Shown: positions 7,902 to 15,586, numbered from the stretch's first letter. The stretch: DNA of 64,000 nucleotides from an uncultured Romboutsia sp. (GCA_937880075.1 CALFLM010000093.1:1-64000), one strand, 5' to 3'. Numbers and translations are program-made. The notes: a model not told the origin generated them from the sequence alone.

Positions 7902-7928
7902 TAGGGAGGAACTTAACACTCCTCCCTA
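7902..7928 (+). other. Leader hairpin before the 7944 operon
   Basis: A perfect 9-bp stem (TAGGGAGGA with TCCTCCCTA) around a 9-base loop, lying between promoter and start codon. It ends 15 bases before the ATG and has no T-run. Confidence 0.8.
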
Positions 7929-7943
7929 CTAAATTAGTTAGTC

Positions 7944-8291
7944 ATGGGAACAATAACAAAACAAGGTTTAGCAAATTTGAAAGCAGAACTTTCAAAATCT
8001 ATTGAACTTTTGGATGAACGTTCATTAACAGAATTCCAAAAATTCCAAGAAACTTTACCAAAAGAAGATAATTCTTGGGTAGATGAGGATCTCTTCGATT
8101 TCTTAGAGGAAAACGATGTAGAAGTAGATGATTGGGATAATTATTATGGGTCAGATGCTGCAGCTCTTCAAAAATATATAGAAGAGGGTATGGAAAATGA
8201 TGGAGTAATTGGTTATTTTCCAGGTTTCTATAGAGTCTTCAGGGCTCTTTTTGCAAAACATCCAGAACTTTTAACTAATGAGGATGACTAA
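7944..8291 (+). CDS. Acidic hypothetical protein
   Basis: A 115-residue strongly acidic protein (SWVDEDLFDFLEENDVEVDD), helical at both ends. Acidic early phage proteins of this size are often DNA mimics or inhibitors of host enzymes; nothing beyond charge supports that here. It is first gene of a promoter-driven operon with 8295, 8520, 9023, 9169 and 9302. Confidence 0.6.
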   Translation: MGTITKQGLANLKAELSKSIELLDERSLTEFQKFQETLPKEDNSWVDEDLFDFLEENDVEVDDWDNYYGSDAAALQKYIEEGMENDGVIGYFPGFYRVFRALFAKHPELLTNEDD

Positions 8292-8294
8292 ATT

Positions 8295-8516
8295 ATGACA
8301 ACTGAACAGTTAAACATTATTCTTAAGCATATCTATGACAAAAAGGATGCTACAATTATCCTCAGCAACGGTGATCATATTTATACTAATCCTCAAATAT
8401 CTTGTCCTTATATAGAGGACGATATTCTTCATCTAGAAGGAGACTACTTTGCTTGGATTGAAGTCAAAGATATTATCGCAGTATTAAATATTAAATATTA
8501 TAAGGAGGTGGACTAA
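8295..8516 (+). CDS. Small hypothetical protein
   Basis: A 73-residue protein, probably a small beta-barrel or sandwich judging from alternating strands (DATIILSNGDHIYTNPQIS, then FAWIEVKDIIAVLNIKYY). It starts three bases after the previous stop and ends three bases before the next ATG. The family is unknown. Confidence 0.6.
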   Translation: MTTEQLNIILKHIYDKKDATIILSNGDHIYTNPQISCPYIEDDILHLEGDYFAWIEVKDIIAVLNIKYYKEVD

Positions 8517-8519
8517 ACT

Positions 8520-9014
8520 ATGGACAAATATTTATCAGAATGCGTACAAATAGCTAAGAGTTTATTTACTCCAAAGCAGCTAACTGCTTTCAATGAAGCT
8601 ACTAAGAAGATAGCTATTAAAAATTATCTTATAACCCTACAAGGTTATCCTAGTGGGATCTATACATTCCCAGTATACTGGGATCTATATAGTCAAGGTT
8701 TACCAGAAGATTTAACTCACTTAGGTGATGATCTTTCTATTGGTCTTTCTCATTTATTAGAGTATTATAGAATTATCCAAGTGAATATCATTGAAACCTG
8801 TGGTAAGAAACTCTGGCTTATTCATTTAAAACTAAAGGATGGCTTAAAAGATCAGGATATTCATATTACTTCAGAGATGGCTTATAACTTTAATCTGGAT
8901 CTTGAATATTTCATAGATGGCTCTTTTACTAACATAGGTTATCAGAATTTCCTTGAGAATGATCCATTATTGGATAATTTAACCATTACAATATCATTTC
9001 CAGATAAAGAGTAG
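8520..9014 (+). CDS. Hypothetical protein
   Basis: A 164-residue mixed alpha/beta protein, unrecognised. An AAGGAGGTGGAC stretch 10-20 bases before the ATG looks like a Shine-Dalgarno sequence, unusual for this genome, but it also codes the end of the previous protein. The C-terminal strand pattern (LTITISFPDKE) resembles that of several other small early proteins here. Confidence 0.6.
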   Translation: MDKYLSECVQIAKSLFTPKQLTAFNEATKKIAIKNYLITLQGYPSGIYTFPVYWDLYSQGLPEDLTHLGDDLSIGLSHLLEYYRIIQVNIIETCGKKLWLIHLKLKDGLKDQDIHITSEMAYNFNLDLEYFIDGSFTNIGYQNFLENDPLLDNLTITISFPDKE

Positions 9015-9022
9015 GGTTAACT

Positions 9023-9172
9023 ATGAAACAATATAAAGTACAAATAACTGCAAGTGACGGTACATTTGATGTACCTTACTTAGTTAATGCCGAATCAGAA
9101 GATGAAGCTATATCTATAGTAAGTATCGATTACGGTGTATCATCAGATTCAATATCAGCTTGGGAAGTATGA
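9023..9172 (+). CDS. Small hypothetical protein, 49 aa
   Basis: A short gene found by reading the gap between 9014 and 9302: ATG at 9023, TGA at 9170-9172, 49 residues with a basic strand-like start (MKQYKVQITASDG) and an acidic helix (AESEDEAISIV). The pattern resembles small beta-alpha proteins in which a strand precedes an acidic EDEA helix. It overlaps the next gene through ATGA. Confidence 0.6.
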   Translation: MKQYKVQITASDGTFDVPYLVNAESEDEAISIVSIDYGVSSDSISAWEV

Positions 9173-9300
9173 TAACAATTAATGAATATCACATATTTAA
9201 GTACGGTACTCATTGGTATATCCAAGAGTACCCACTTAGCTCATCAGATCCAAAACGTCTGATTAGAATAGTAAATAAACTTATCTATAATCATATATAA
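9169..9300 (+). CDS. Small hypothetical protein, 43 aa
   Basis: ATG at 9169 overlaps the previous stop (ATGA), and the TAA ends at 9300, one base before the next ATG. The 43 residues include HIFKYGTHWYIQEY, with an aromatic core, and a basic C-terminal helix. The tight coupling on both sides is the main support that it is real. Confidence 0.55.
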   Translation: MITINEYHIFKYGTHWYIQEYPLSSSDPKRLIRIVNKLIYNHI

Positions 9301-9301
9301 T

Positions 9302-9667
9302 ATGGCAACAAATAACATAAAGGACGTAACACCAGGTATATCTTATCTTCACATAGAGGATAAATATAATAATTTCTGCAAGGATATCAAGGTTAAGATA
9401 CCAAGCCCATATCTTTCATTTACTGCAAATGATATTATAAATGGAGTATCATCAAAAGTATTAGGTAAGTATATTGATATCATCAAGCAAGATACATGTA
9501 AAATAACAGTCTTGGTTCCTAATACAATTGATAAGGAAAAACTCTTAGAGGCTTGGGAAACTAGAGATGTTAAACAGGCCAGTACCGATATTAATGATAT
9601 CCTCAGTAGATTATCTCCAGAGCAAAGAGAGCAAGTATTAAATCACATTAATCATTTAAAGAAATAG
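9302..9667 (+). CDS. Hypothetical protein
   Basis: A 121-residue protein, last of the operon from 7944. The first two thirds are mixed strands and helices. The end (SPEQREQVLNHINHLKK) is a typical exposed helix. No known family. A large hairpin follows its stop. Confidence 0.6.
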   Translation: MATNNIKDVTPGISYLHIEDKYNNFCKDIKVKIPSPYLSFTANDIINGVSSKVLGKYIDIIKQDTCKITVLVPNTIDKEKLLEAWETRDVKQASTDINDILSRLSPEQREQVLNHINHLKK

Positions 9668-9674
9668 TATTAGG

Positions 9675-9724
9675 TTGCTAGAGTTAATTATTCTATTACT
9701 GGCGTAGTTTATTAACTCTAGCAA
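9675..9724 (+). terminator. Long-loop hairpin at operon end
   Basis: A perfect 14-bp stem (9675-9688 with 9711-9724) encloses a 22-base loop and begins seven bases after the 9302 stop. There is no T-run after it. It probably marks the 3' end of the transcript. Confidence 0.6.
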
Positions 9725-9736
9725 TCCATACTCTAG

Positions 9737-9826
9737 AACCATAGAAAATATTAAAATAATAGATAAATAATTTTGTAGTTTCAAATATTATTAGTAATTT
9801 TGCAGTGATAAATTTAATTATTAATC
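9737..9826 (+). repeat. 90-bp promoter cassette, copy 2
   Basis: Identical base for base to 7812-7901. The two copies lie 1925 bp apart and both end one base before or at the start of a leader hairpin whose sequence differs between them. Confidence 0.95.
9772..9802 (+). promoter_or_regulatory. Bacteroidetes-type promoter
   Basis: TTTG at 9772-9775, TAATTTTG at 9795-9802, 19-base spacer. It is part of the duplicated cassette and drives the lipoprotein gene at 9860. Confidence 0.85.
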
Positions 9827-9841
9827 GAAGGTTATACCTTC
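9827..9841 (+). other. Leader hairpin before the 9860 gene
   Basis: GAAGG/CCTTC, optionally extended to GAAGGT/ACCTTC, ends 18 bases before the ATG. It is short but sits at the same place as the other leader hairpins. Confidence 0.6.
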
Positions 9842-9859
9842 ATCAAATTCATTAGTCAT

Positions 9860-10414
9860 ATGAAAACAATAACATTTCTAGTATCTGCAATCATTACATT
9901 AGGATCCTGCACAAGTAATTTAAAATCTAAGGAAACTTTTACCTTAGAAGATCAGGTAGAACTTCAACATAATATGTTATCTACTGTTCATGATAATGAT
10001 AGTAACAAAACTATCTACTATGAAGATAATGATAACGTTTATAGAAGTCAATTCTATAATACTACTCAGGCTTTAGTTCGTAAATCATTTGATAATGAAA
10101 CTTTGCGTTCGCTTTTCCTAGATACAGAAATCCAATATCTCTTGGAAGATGATTTACCTACTATGGATGAACTTCAGGAGGCTATGAAAATTCTGGTTAA
10201 TGAGGAGACTTTCTGGGATACTACTGCATCTGATCCTATTTGGGATGATTGCAAATATCTTGCAGCTAATACCAAATACTGGAGAATATATTATACCAGT
10301 AAGAAAGAACAGGCTCAGTATATTAAGTATTTTGAAAATACTCACCATTTGATCTCAAAGCAGGAGTATGATCTCAAACCTTTACATGATTCACCAATTA
10401 CAATAGAACTTTAA
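9860..10414 (+). CDS. Phage-encoded lipoprotein
   Basis: A 184-residue protein with a clear lipoprotein signal: short basic start, hydrophobic stretch, and LGSC lipobox with Cys17, followed by a Ser/Lys linker. The mature part is acidic and helical (about 75-180), without a family I recognise. It is probably exported and lipid-anchored in the host envelope, where early phage lipoproteins commonly block superinfection; that role is inference. It is first gene after a duplicated promoter, so strong early expression is expected. Confidence 0.7.
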   Translation: MKTITFLVSAIITLGSCTSNLKSKETFTLEDQVELQHNMLSTVHDNDSNKTIYYEDNDNVYRSQFYNTTQALVRKSFDNETLRSLFLDTEIQYLLEDDLPTMDELQEAMKILVNEETFWDTTASDPIWDDCKYLAANTKYWRIYYTSKKEQAQYIKYFENTHHLISKQEYDLKPLHDSPITIEL

Positions 10415-10415
10415 T

Positions 10416-10700
10416 ATGAAACAGGCAGAATACATTCAACTGTTGGGTACAGTTAAAAGACTTATCGCAACAAAAAAAAATAACCCTATACATATCAATA
10501 TAGGTAAGGTTATCAATATCTATATCCTTAAGATGAATTCCACTATGGTTAAAGTCAAAACCCCTCTTGGAACTGAAACTTTCGAATTAGATAAATGCGA
10601 TTCAAATCTCTTAGTAATGATTCGAGCAGGCCTCCAAAATCCAAGCTTTGCTAGATCCTTACATATCCAAGTTATAGATCCTAAGAAAATAGTAAAATAA
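10416..10700 (+). CDS. Small hypothetical basic protein
   Basis: A 94-residue protein, one base after the lipoprotein stop. Strands in the middle (KVINIYILKMNSTMVKVKT) and a positive net charge suggest a small OB- or SH3-like barrel, perhaps nucleic-acid binding. No family recognised. Confidence 0.6.
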   Translation: MKQAEYIQLLGTVKRLIATKKNNPIHINIGKVINIYILKMNSTMVKVKTPLGTETFELDKCDSNLLVMIRAGLQNPSFARSLHIQVIDPKKIVK

Positions 10701-10705
10701 TAAAG

Positions 10706-10776
10706 AATATATTTGTATATTTAAAATATTATTTGTATCTTTGCAGTTGAAAATTATAAATAACATTATTAATAAC
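10706..10776 (+). repeat. 71-bp promoter cassette, copy 1
   Basis: Identical to 13822-13892. It contains the promoter and the first part of the leader and ends just before the leader hairpin. Confidence 0.95.
10712..10743 (+). promoter_or_regulatory. Bacteroidetes-type promoter
   Basis: TTTG at 10712-10715, TATCTTTG at 10736-10743, 20-base spacer, followed by CAG. It drives the operon beginning at 10808. Confidence 0.88.
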
Positions 10777-10777
10777 T

Positions 10778-10791
10778 GGAGGCTATCCTCC
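10778..10791 (+). other. Leader hairpin before the 10808 operon
   Basis: GGAGG with CCTCC around a CTAT loop, ending 16 bases before the ATG. Confidence 0.7.
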
Positions 10792-10807
10792 CTAACATTT
10801 CAAAATT

Positions 10808-11206
10808 ATGGTAACATATATCAAAGAAAAGGACATCAAGGTTTCCACAAACAATAAGGAATATCAGATTTCTTATTTCCAACAGGAAACAGCAGCTTTA
10901 CTTAGAGAATATTTCTCTAAAGGTTCTGAATCAAAGGAAGTTAAACTTGCAAAGAACATTTCCATCAACGTAATGCTTACTTCTAATGAAGAACTTTGCA
11001 CTGCAGTATTGGTATTATCATTTGAAGCTAAACCCATGGAACAGGCTAGAATCACAAAAGATAAAGCATTTCTTATGGAAGGCTGGGCAAACATTAATGA
11101 TCTTACTTGCACAGACTCACTTTCTTCATCCTGCACAGGTATTTCTATCATTGGTAGAAACGATATTCAATACACATTTACAGTAACATCAGTACAAACA
11201 TTTTAA
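10808..11206 (+). CDS. Hypothetical early protein
   Basis: A 132-residue protein of mostly beta character (ISINVMLTSNEELCTAVLVL, YTFTVTSVQTF at the end). Its C-terminal YTF-x-hydrophobic ending resembles the ends of the genes at 11706 and 13927, so these may be distant paralogues expressed from the same promoter type. Unknown function. Confidence 0.6.
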   Translation: MVTYIKEKDIKVSTNNKEYQISYFQQETAALLREYFSKGSESKEVKLAKNISINVMLTSNEELCTAVLVLSFEAKPMEQARITKDKAFLMEGWANINDLTCTDSLSSSCTGISIIGRNDIQYTFTVTSVQTF

Positions 11207-11217
11207 ATATAACAATT

Positions 11218-11658
11218 ATGGTTAATACATTCTCAAACGTTCAGAAGTTGGATATTAATTTCCCTTCTCCTTATGCTGGAGTATATCATACTGCTCCATT
11301 AACATTTATCAATTTGTTCACTGATAATCCACTTGATTCACGCATTATCAAGAACATTGCTAATTGCTTGAAGAATATGGAAACTGTTAACTCTTACTAT
11401 AAACTAGAAGCAGTTAACGTTATCTATACAATCCAGGACAAAGGATTTATCCACCTTATTTATCATAAGAGACCAGTTCCAGTATACATTCAGGATGTAC
11501 AGAATCCTATTATAACTCCTAATATCATGTCGAAGAATATCTTTAAGGATTTCGATTATCTCAATCCATTGGGAACTCATGAAACTACTGGTATCACTCT
11601 TCTCATAGGTAATATGGAAGCTCCAGAATATTTCACAATATTAATAACAATGCCGTAA
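11218..11658 (+). CDS. Hypothetical early protein
   Basis: A 146-residue protein, unrecognised. It begins with a strand-rich segment, has a helix around RIIKNIANCLKNMETVN, and ends in strands (TGITLLIGNMEAPEYFTILI). It lies in the operon from 10808 and is followed by an intergenic hairpin. Confidence 0.6.
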   Translation: MVNTFSNVQKLDINFPSPYAGVYHTAPLTFINLFTDNPLDSRIIKNIANCLKNMETVNSYYKLEAVNVIYTIQDKGFIHLIYHKRPVPVYIQDVQNPIITPNIMSKNIFKDFDYLNPLGTHETTGITLLIGNMEAPEYFTILITMP

Positions 11659-11666
11659 TATTAACC

Positions 11667-11689
11667 GGGACTAGGTTTATCCTAGTCCC
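11667..11689 (+). other. Intergenic leader hairpin
   Basis: A perfect 9-bp stem GGGACTAGG/CCTAGTCCC with a TTTAT loop. It begins eight bases after one stop and ends 16 bases before the next ATG. No T-run follows, so termination is unlikely to be its only role. Confidence 0.8.
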
Positions 11690-11705
11690 ATAAAACATAA
11701 CAATT

Positions 11706-12110
11706 ATGAAAGTAGTTAACGTAACAGAAAAGATTGCTTCACTTAAGCTAGTATATGATGATGTTATTCAGACTCTCATTAACAATAATTTAGTTCGACC
11801 ATCAAAGTGCATTACTAATGTAGATGTATCAACACCAGATGAGGAAAAGGTTATCATTAAAACCTTCCAATCAGTAGATAACCCATCTGCTACAGATTGG
11901 CTCAAGGATCATGGACATAGATACATGCTTATTATTGAACACCTGAACGAATATCTTGCTCAGGAGTATGGTGAATCCATTTGGGATATTCTAGAACCTT
12001 CTGAATTATACACAGAACATATTATTCTTTACACAGATAAAGAATCTCTGGAAGTACACCAGAATGATACTACATATACATTTATTTATCACTTTACAGG
12101 ACAATTTTAA
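11706..12110 (+). CDS. Hypothetical early protein
   Basis: A 134-residue protein. The first half is helical, the second half acidic and aromatic (LAQEYGESIWDILEPSELY), and it ends in a strand with YTFIYHFTGQF, similar to its operon neighbours. Function unknown. Confidence 0.6.
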   Translation: MKVVNVTEKIASLKLVYDDVIQTLINNNLVRPSKCITNVDVSTPDEEKVIIKTFQSVDNPSATDWLKDHGHRYMLIIEHLNEYLAQEYGESIWDILEPSELYTEHIILYTDKESLEVHQNDTTYTFIYHFTGQF

Positions 12111-12111
12111 T

Positions 12112-12318
12112 ATGGGAGATCTTATAACAATGCTCGAGTTATTACAGAAACTCGAAAATGGTAAACTTATACCATCAGACCAAATAGAAAAGGTAGCTAA
12201 AGTATTAAAGAATACACTGGAGAAATCACTCTCTCCAGGAGTATATCAAATACTAGATGATCTACTGAATCAAGTAGATGGTAACAGTACAAACCCTTTA
12301 TACATAGACATCATATGA
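12112..12318 (+). CDS. Small helical hypothetical protein
   Basis: Sixty-eight residues from the ATG at 12112, which directly follows the previous stop (TAATATG). An ATG at 12064 would overlap the upstream gene by 47 bases and is less likely. It is an all-helical protein (TMLELLQKLENGKLIPSDQ). It overlaps the next gene by four bases. Confidence 0.6.
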   Translation: MGDLITMLELLQKLENGKLIPSDQIEKVAKVLKNTLEKSLSPGVYQILDDLLNQVDGNSTNPLYIDII

Positions 12319-12674
12319 AACATTTAGAAGATCAAACAGATAAGGTAAAACATTTCCTTAATCTCGTAAAGCTTAGTGCTCATCATTATTCCGAAGTTAC
12401 TGGTACATTCTGGTGCTCAGAACCATTTAAATCAATGGAACCAGTACTCATTAAGGATCAATCCTATAATATTATCCAGGTATTATACATAGAGTATAAA
12501 CCTGATAACGAAGGAACATCATTCTTCTTCCAACTCATATACAGAGTTCCAGGAGGCCTCCATAAGGAAATCCTACATCCTAATGATATCCCAGAAGAAC
12601 TCCTAGATGAAATGATAGATCACTTAATGTCAAACCTCTTAGCTCAAAAAGAACATGATAAAAGGAACAATTAA
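12315..12674 (+). CDS. Hypothetical protein
   Basis: A 119-residue protein starting in the ATGA overlap with the previous gene. A strand-rich middle (YNIIQVLYIEYKPDNEG, FFFQLIYRVPGG) precedes an acidic C-terminal helix. No family recognised. It overlaps the last gene of the operon by 20 bases. Confidence 0.6.
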   Translation: MKHLEDQTDKVKHFLNLVKLSAHHYSEVTGTFWCSEPFKSMEPVLIKDQSYNIIQVLYIEYKPDNEGTSFFFQLIYRVPGGLHKEILHPNDIPEELLDEMIDHLMSNLLAQKEHDKRNN

Positions 12675-12966
12675 AGATTACACTATCACTACTCTAGAGG
12701 AACTGATAGAACGTAAGGTACCAAGAGATAACAAAGAACTCAAGGTATATATTCATACATATCTCAACCTCAGAATTACAGGACTCAAATGGGATACTAA
12801 GTACAATGATTATAAGACCTTCCACAACAAGAAAGCTTATAAATATAACCAAGAGAAATTATACATCCGATACTTAAATATGCTAGGTAAAGAGATCTAT
12901 AAACCAATCAGATCTCAATTCACCAAGCAGACACTCTGGGAGATAGTGAAGTACTTATACTCATAG
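12655..12966 (+). CDS. Basic hypothetical protein
   Basis: A 103-residue basic, Lys/Tyr-rich protein, last of the operon from 10808. Residues about 20-95 are probably helical (YIHTYLNLRITGLKWDTKY, KLYIRYLNMLGKEIYK). A nucleic-acid-binding role is possible from charge alone. A hairpin follows 71 bases downstream. Confidence 0.55.
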   Translation: MIKGTIKDYTITTLEELIERKVPRDNKELKVYIHTYLNLRITGLKWDTKYNDYKTFHNKKAYKYNQEKLYIRYLNMLGKEIYKPIRSQFTKQTLWEIVKYLYS

Positions 12967-13037
12967 TACCATCCTACCCAAAACAAAGAAAAATAAAGAA
13001 CATTCCCATTGATACACAAATATATAACGAAAACCAC

Positions 13038-13068
13038 TAGGATCCTCAATATCTAGGGGATCCTATTT
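13038..13068 (+). terminator. Probable terminator of the 10808 operon
   Basis: TAGGATCCTC pairs with GGGGATCCTA with one mismatch, followed by TTTCT. Confidence 0.6.
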
Positions 13069-13821
13069 CTGTGTACATAATACATATACCACCTCCCAAA
13101 ACAAAACAATATAAACAAAAATAATATACCAGTACATATATACATACACAATAACCTAATATATTAATCAATACATATAATACTAAATCCAAATAACGCT
13201 AACCAAGTAACATATATAATCAATATACTTATATCCCCCCTTTGAAGGTGCCTTTTTCCAAAGGCATAAGGCATAGGATACCAGGCCTTCTACTATACAC
13301 CCCACAGTACTCTACAGCTATATAGCTATCATGTCTCACTACCTTTCAATATCACAATAGTTCATTAAGGCCTTACTTCCCAGGTACCCCAATAGCCTCA
13401 AATTGTGTACACAAAATCCTTAAATCCCTAGCCCCAAATGGCCCCTATTTATTAGTATATTATATATAGAAATGCAATCTGGGATTGGGGATTTAGGCAA
13501 AGGATTTAGGTGATTTAATGTACCTAAATATGGGTTTCAAGGTACACTTTTAAGGTCTGGGATTTATATAATTGTGTACCATACCAGTAATATAAGGCAA
13601 TGGGAATTGTGTACATATAAGGCAATCAAGGTACCTTAATATCCTAGAATAAGTCCGTTAATGGCCAATATAAATACTAATGGAAGATACTTAAAAGCTC
13701 TAGAATTAAAGGCTCTTTTTCTACGTGATTGAATACGGTTAATGGCCGCTTACATACTCATACATAATCATATCATAAGTACATTCCGGCCTTAAACCAT
13801 AGCATTTTAAAAATAATAGAT

Positions 13822-13892
13822 AATATATTTGTATATTTAAAATATTATTTGTATCTTTGCAGTTGAAAATTATAAATAACATTATTAATAAC
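13822..13892 (+). repeat. 71-bp promoter cassette, copy 2
   Basis: Identical to 10706-10776, lying 3116 bp further on. Confidence 0.95.
13828..13859 (+). promoter_or_regulatory. Bacteroidetes-type promoter
   Basis: TTTG at 13828-13831, TATCTTTG at 13852-13859, spacer 20. It drives the operon starting at 13927. Confidence 0.88.
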
Positions 13893-13893
13893 C

Positions 13894-13909
13894 GAGGGTT
13901 AATTCCCTC
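13894..13909 (+). other. Leader hairpin before the 13927 operon
   Basis: GAGGG pairs with CCCTC around a TTAATT loop; it ends 17 bases before the ATG. Confidence 0.7.
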
Positions 13910-13926
13910 CCAAAATTCAATTCATT

Positions 13927-14295
13927 ATGAACAAGACATTCATTATCCCAAACAAGGAACAGGAAGCAAATAACTGGATCGCAATGGGCAATGCTTCTAC
14001 ATTAGGTAAACTCTTCGATAAAATCAATTTCGAGGATCCTAACAAAGATCAGGCTTATCAATTAACTAAGAATTTATTCGATGCTAATATCAGAATCGAT
14101 TACATTCAAGGTTACATTGATAACCAGGAAGTAGCTCATTATATCTTTGCTTTCTTAGGTACAGGATTCAGAGACAAAGATCAGCTCTATATCCAAGACT
14201 TCCTCTCTAATCTTAATGATCTATTCGATTGGGAAGGAACAACTACTCTTACTTATATCGAAGGCAATACATTCATCGGAACATTTAACATTTAA
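13927..14295 (+). CDS. Hypothetical early protein
   Basis: A 122-residue acidic, aromatic protein. It shares promoter type and the strand-rich ending (TLTYIEGNTFIGTFNI) with the genes at 10808 and 11706, and may be a remote paralogue. The first half is helical (NKDQAYQLTKNLFDANIRID). Function unknown. Confidence 0.6.
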   Translation: MNKTFIIPNKEQEANNWIAMGNASTLGKLFDKINFEDPNKDQAYQLTKNLFDANIRIDYIQGYIDNQEVAHYIFAFLGTGFRDKDQLYIQDFLSNLNDLFDWEGTTTLTYIEGNTFIGTFNI

Positions 14296-14300
14296 ACATT

Positions 14301-14891
14301 ATGACAACATTTAATTCAATCTCAGAGATCGTTAACGCAATTGCTAACTTCAATTCAGTTGCTAACTTCAATAAGGAACCATTTATCTTGGTTCCTTCCT
14401 ACACTGGAGAATATATCCCTAACTGGGATACTATCACAGAAGATGGTCCTAATGCTAAGGAAGGTAACCACTTCCTTACATTGCCAGAATACATTATCTA
14501 TGGCATACAGGATTACCTTGCACAAGATGGCATGGCTATGCTTATCTATATTCCTTTAACTCTAGAGGCACTTGATCCTAAAATCAATGCCCTACGAGAT
14601 AAACTAAAGGAAATCGTTAACACTGATATATCCTTAGGCGATGATGATTACGTTGACTATATTCCAGATACATTCTGGTCATTATACTATATGCTTATCG
14701 GTAAGGCTAATTTATCTAAGGATCCTAACAAGGCATTCCAGGCCTTACTCCAGGATCCTCACATGACAGAGTTACTAAATGATTTCGAGGATTGCTACTA
14801 TTACGGAGATCCTATGGATACCAGTAACATATATAATAACATTCAACCATGGGCTTATGAGGATTACGATCTCTCATATCTTCACAAATAA
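14301..14891 (+). CDS. Acidic hypothetical protein
   Basis: A 196-residue very acidic protein rich in Asp, Tyr and Pro (LGDDDYVDYIPDTFWSLYYM; DFEDCYYYGDPMD). Its charge suggests a DNA-mimic or inhibitor type of early protein, but no family is recognised. It starts five bases after the previous stop. A hairpin (14900-14926) follows. Confidence 0.6.
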   Translation: MTTFNSISEIVNAIANFNSVANFNKEPFILVPSYTGEYIPNWDTITEDGPNAKEGNHFLTLPEYIIYGIQDYLAQDGMAMLIYIPLTLEALDPKINALRDKLKEIVNTDISLGDDDYVDYIPDTFWSLYYMLIGKANLSKDPNKAFQALLQDPHMTELLNDFEDCYYYGDPMDTSNIYNNIQPWAYEDYDLSYLHK

Positions 14892-14899
14892 TATTAACC

Positions 14900-14926
14900 A
14901 GGGAGAAGGCTAATCACTTTCTCCCT
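14900..14926 (+). other. Intergenic leader hairpin
   Basis: AGGGAGAA pairs with TTCTCCCT around an 11-base loop. It ends 15 bases before the ATG of the small membrane gene. Confidence 0.75.
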
Positions 14927-14941
14927 TAACACTTTACACAT

Positions 14942-15064
14942 ATGAAAGAGCTATTTACAATCCTTGCAGGACCTTTCCTCCAGGCATCATCCAGAGATAA
15001 ACGCTTAACAGTAGTATATTTACTTATACTGTTTACATTCTTAACTCTAGTATCACTTATATAA
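14942..15064 (+). CDS. Small membrane protein, 40 aa
   Basis: A short gene read directly from the sequence: ATG at 14942, TAA at 15062-15064. Residues 22-40 form one transmembrane helix (TVVYLLILFTFLTLVSLI) after a basic stretch (SSRDKR), so the N-terminus should face the cytoplasm. A leader hairpin precedes it and a clear terminator follows, supporting that it is a real gene. It may be a small envelope-targeting early protein. Confidence 0.65.
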   Translation: MKELFTILAGPFLQASSRDKRLTVVYLLILFTFLTLVSLI

Positions 15065-15069
15065 ACCAT

Positions 15070-15100
15070 AGCCCTACCTATACATACTGGTAGGGCTTTA
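15070..15100 (+). terminator. Rho-independent terminator
   Basis: AGCCCTACC pairs perfectly with GGTAGGGCT (loop of 10), followed by TTTA. It ends the operon from 13927. Confidence 0.75.
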
Positions 15101-15570
15101 ATGTGTTAGTGTACTTAACTATTCCATTAATGGCCTAGTGGATTTATAAAAAGCTTAACCCAGTTCCTACATTCGCTAATCCAGTTACAGCATCCTATAT
15201 CCTTATACCAGTAATATAATATTAGCGACATAGCCCAGGCAATTTTGACCGCCTATGGCCTTTATAGGAGCCTTTACTTAAACCTTGATTTACCCTCAAT
15301 GGCCCTGTATGTATCTACCATTTATACCTTATATACCCTCATACCGGTATTACCATACCCATGCGACATTTATGGCCGAAAATCCTTATTGGTACCATTA
15401 ATGGCCATAATTTTGACAAAATTTTATTTTCAAGAATTTTAAGAAAAATATTAATTAAATCTAAAATTTTAAATTTTTAACTCTAAATATTTTGAAAATT
15501 CAAATTTACGTTTTAAGGTATCTAAAATTAGTTAGATATATAATTATATTAATTAATAGAAAAAGCATTT

Positions 15571-15586
15571 TTGTGTGCGCACACAA
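15571..15586. repeat. 16-bp perfect palindrome
   Basis: TTGTGTGCGCACACAA, in otherwise almost GC-free sequence. This is what an operator for a dimeric regulator would look like. It lies about 190 bases before a promoter. Confidence 0.7.

Larger units (their letters stand above)
12967..13926. other. Gene-poor region with repeated short motifs
   Basis: About 950 bases hold no convincing gene. They contain a terminator (13038), three copies of AATTGTGTAC (near 13399, 13571 and 13610), two of ATATAAGGCAAT, two of TTAATGGCC (13658 and 13739), a 15-base string shared with 15205 (13581-13595), and several weak hairpins around 13245-13290. A promoter cassette closes it on the right. Regulatory DNA, a replication-related site or a decayed gene are all possible. 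Confidence 0.6.

Noticed and set aside
15245..15442. 65-residue open frame with TTG start in the gene-poor block
   Set aside because: No ATG start or leader of the usual kind; it contains three copies of the repeated TGGCC motif and reads as hydrophobic filler.
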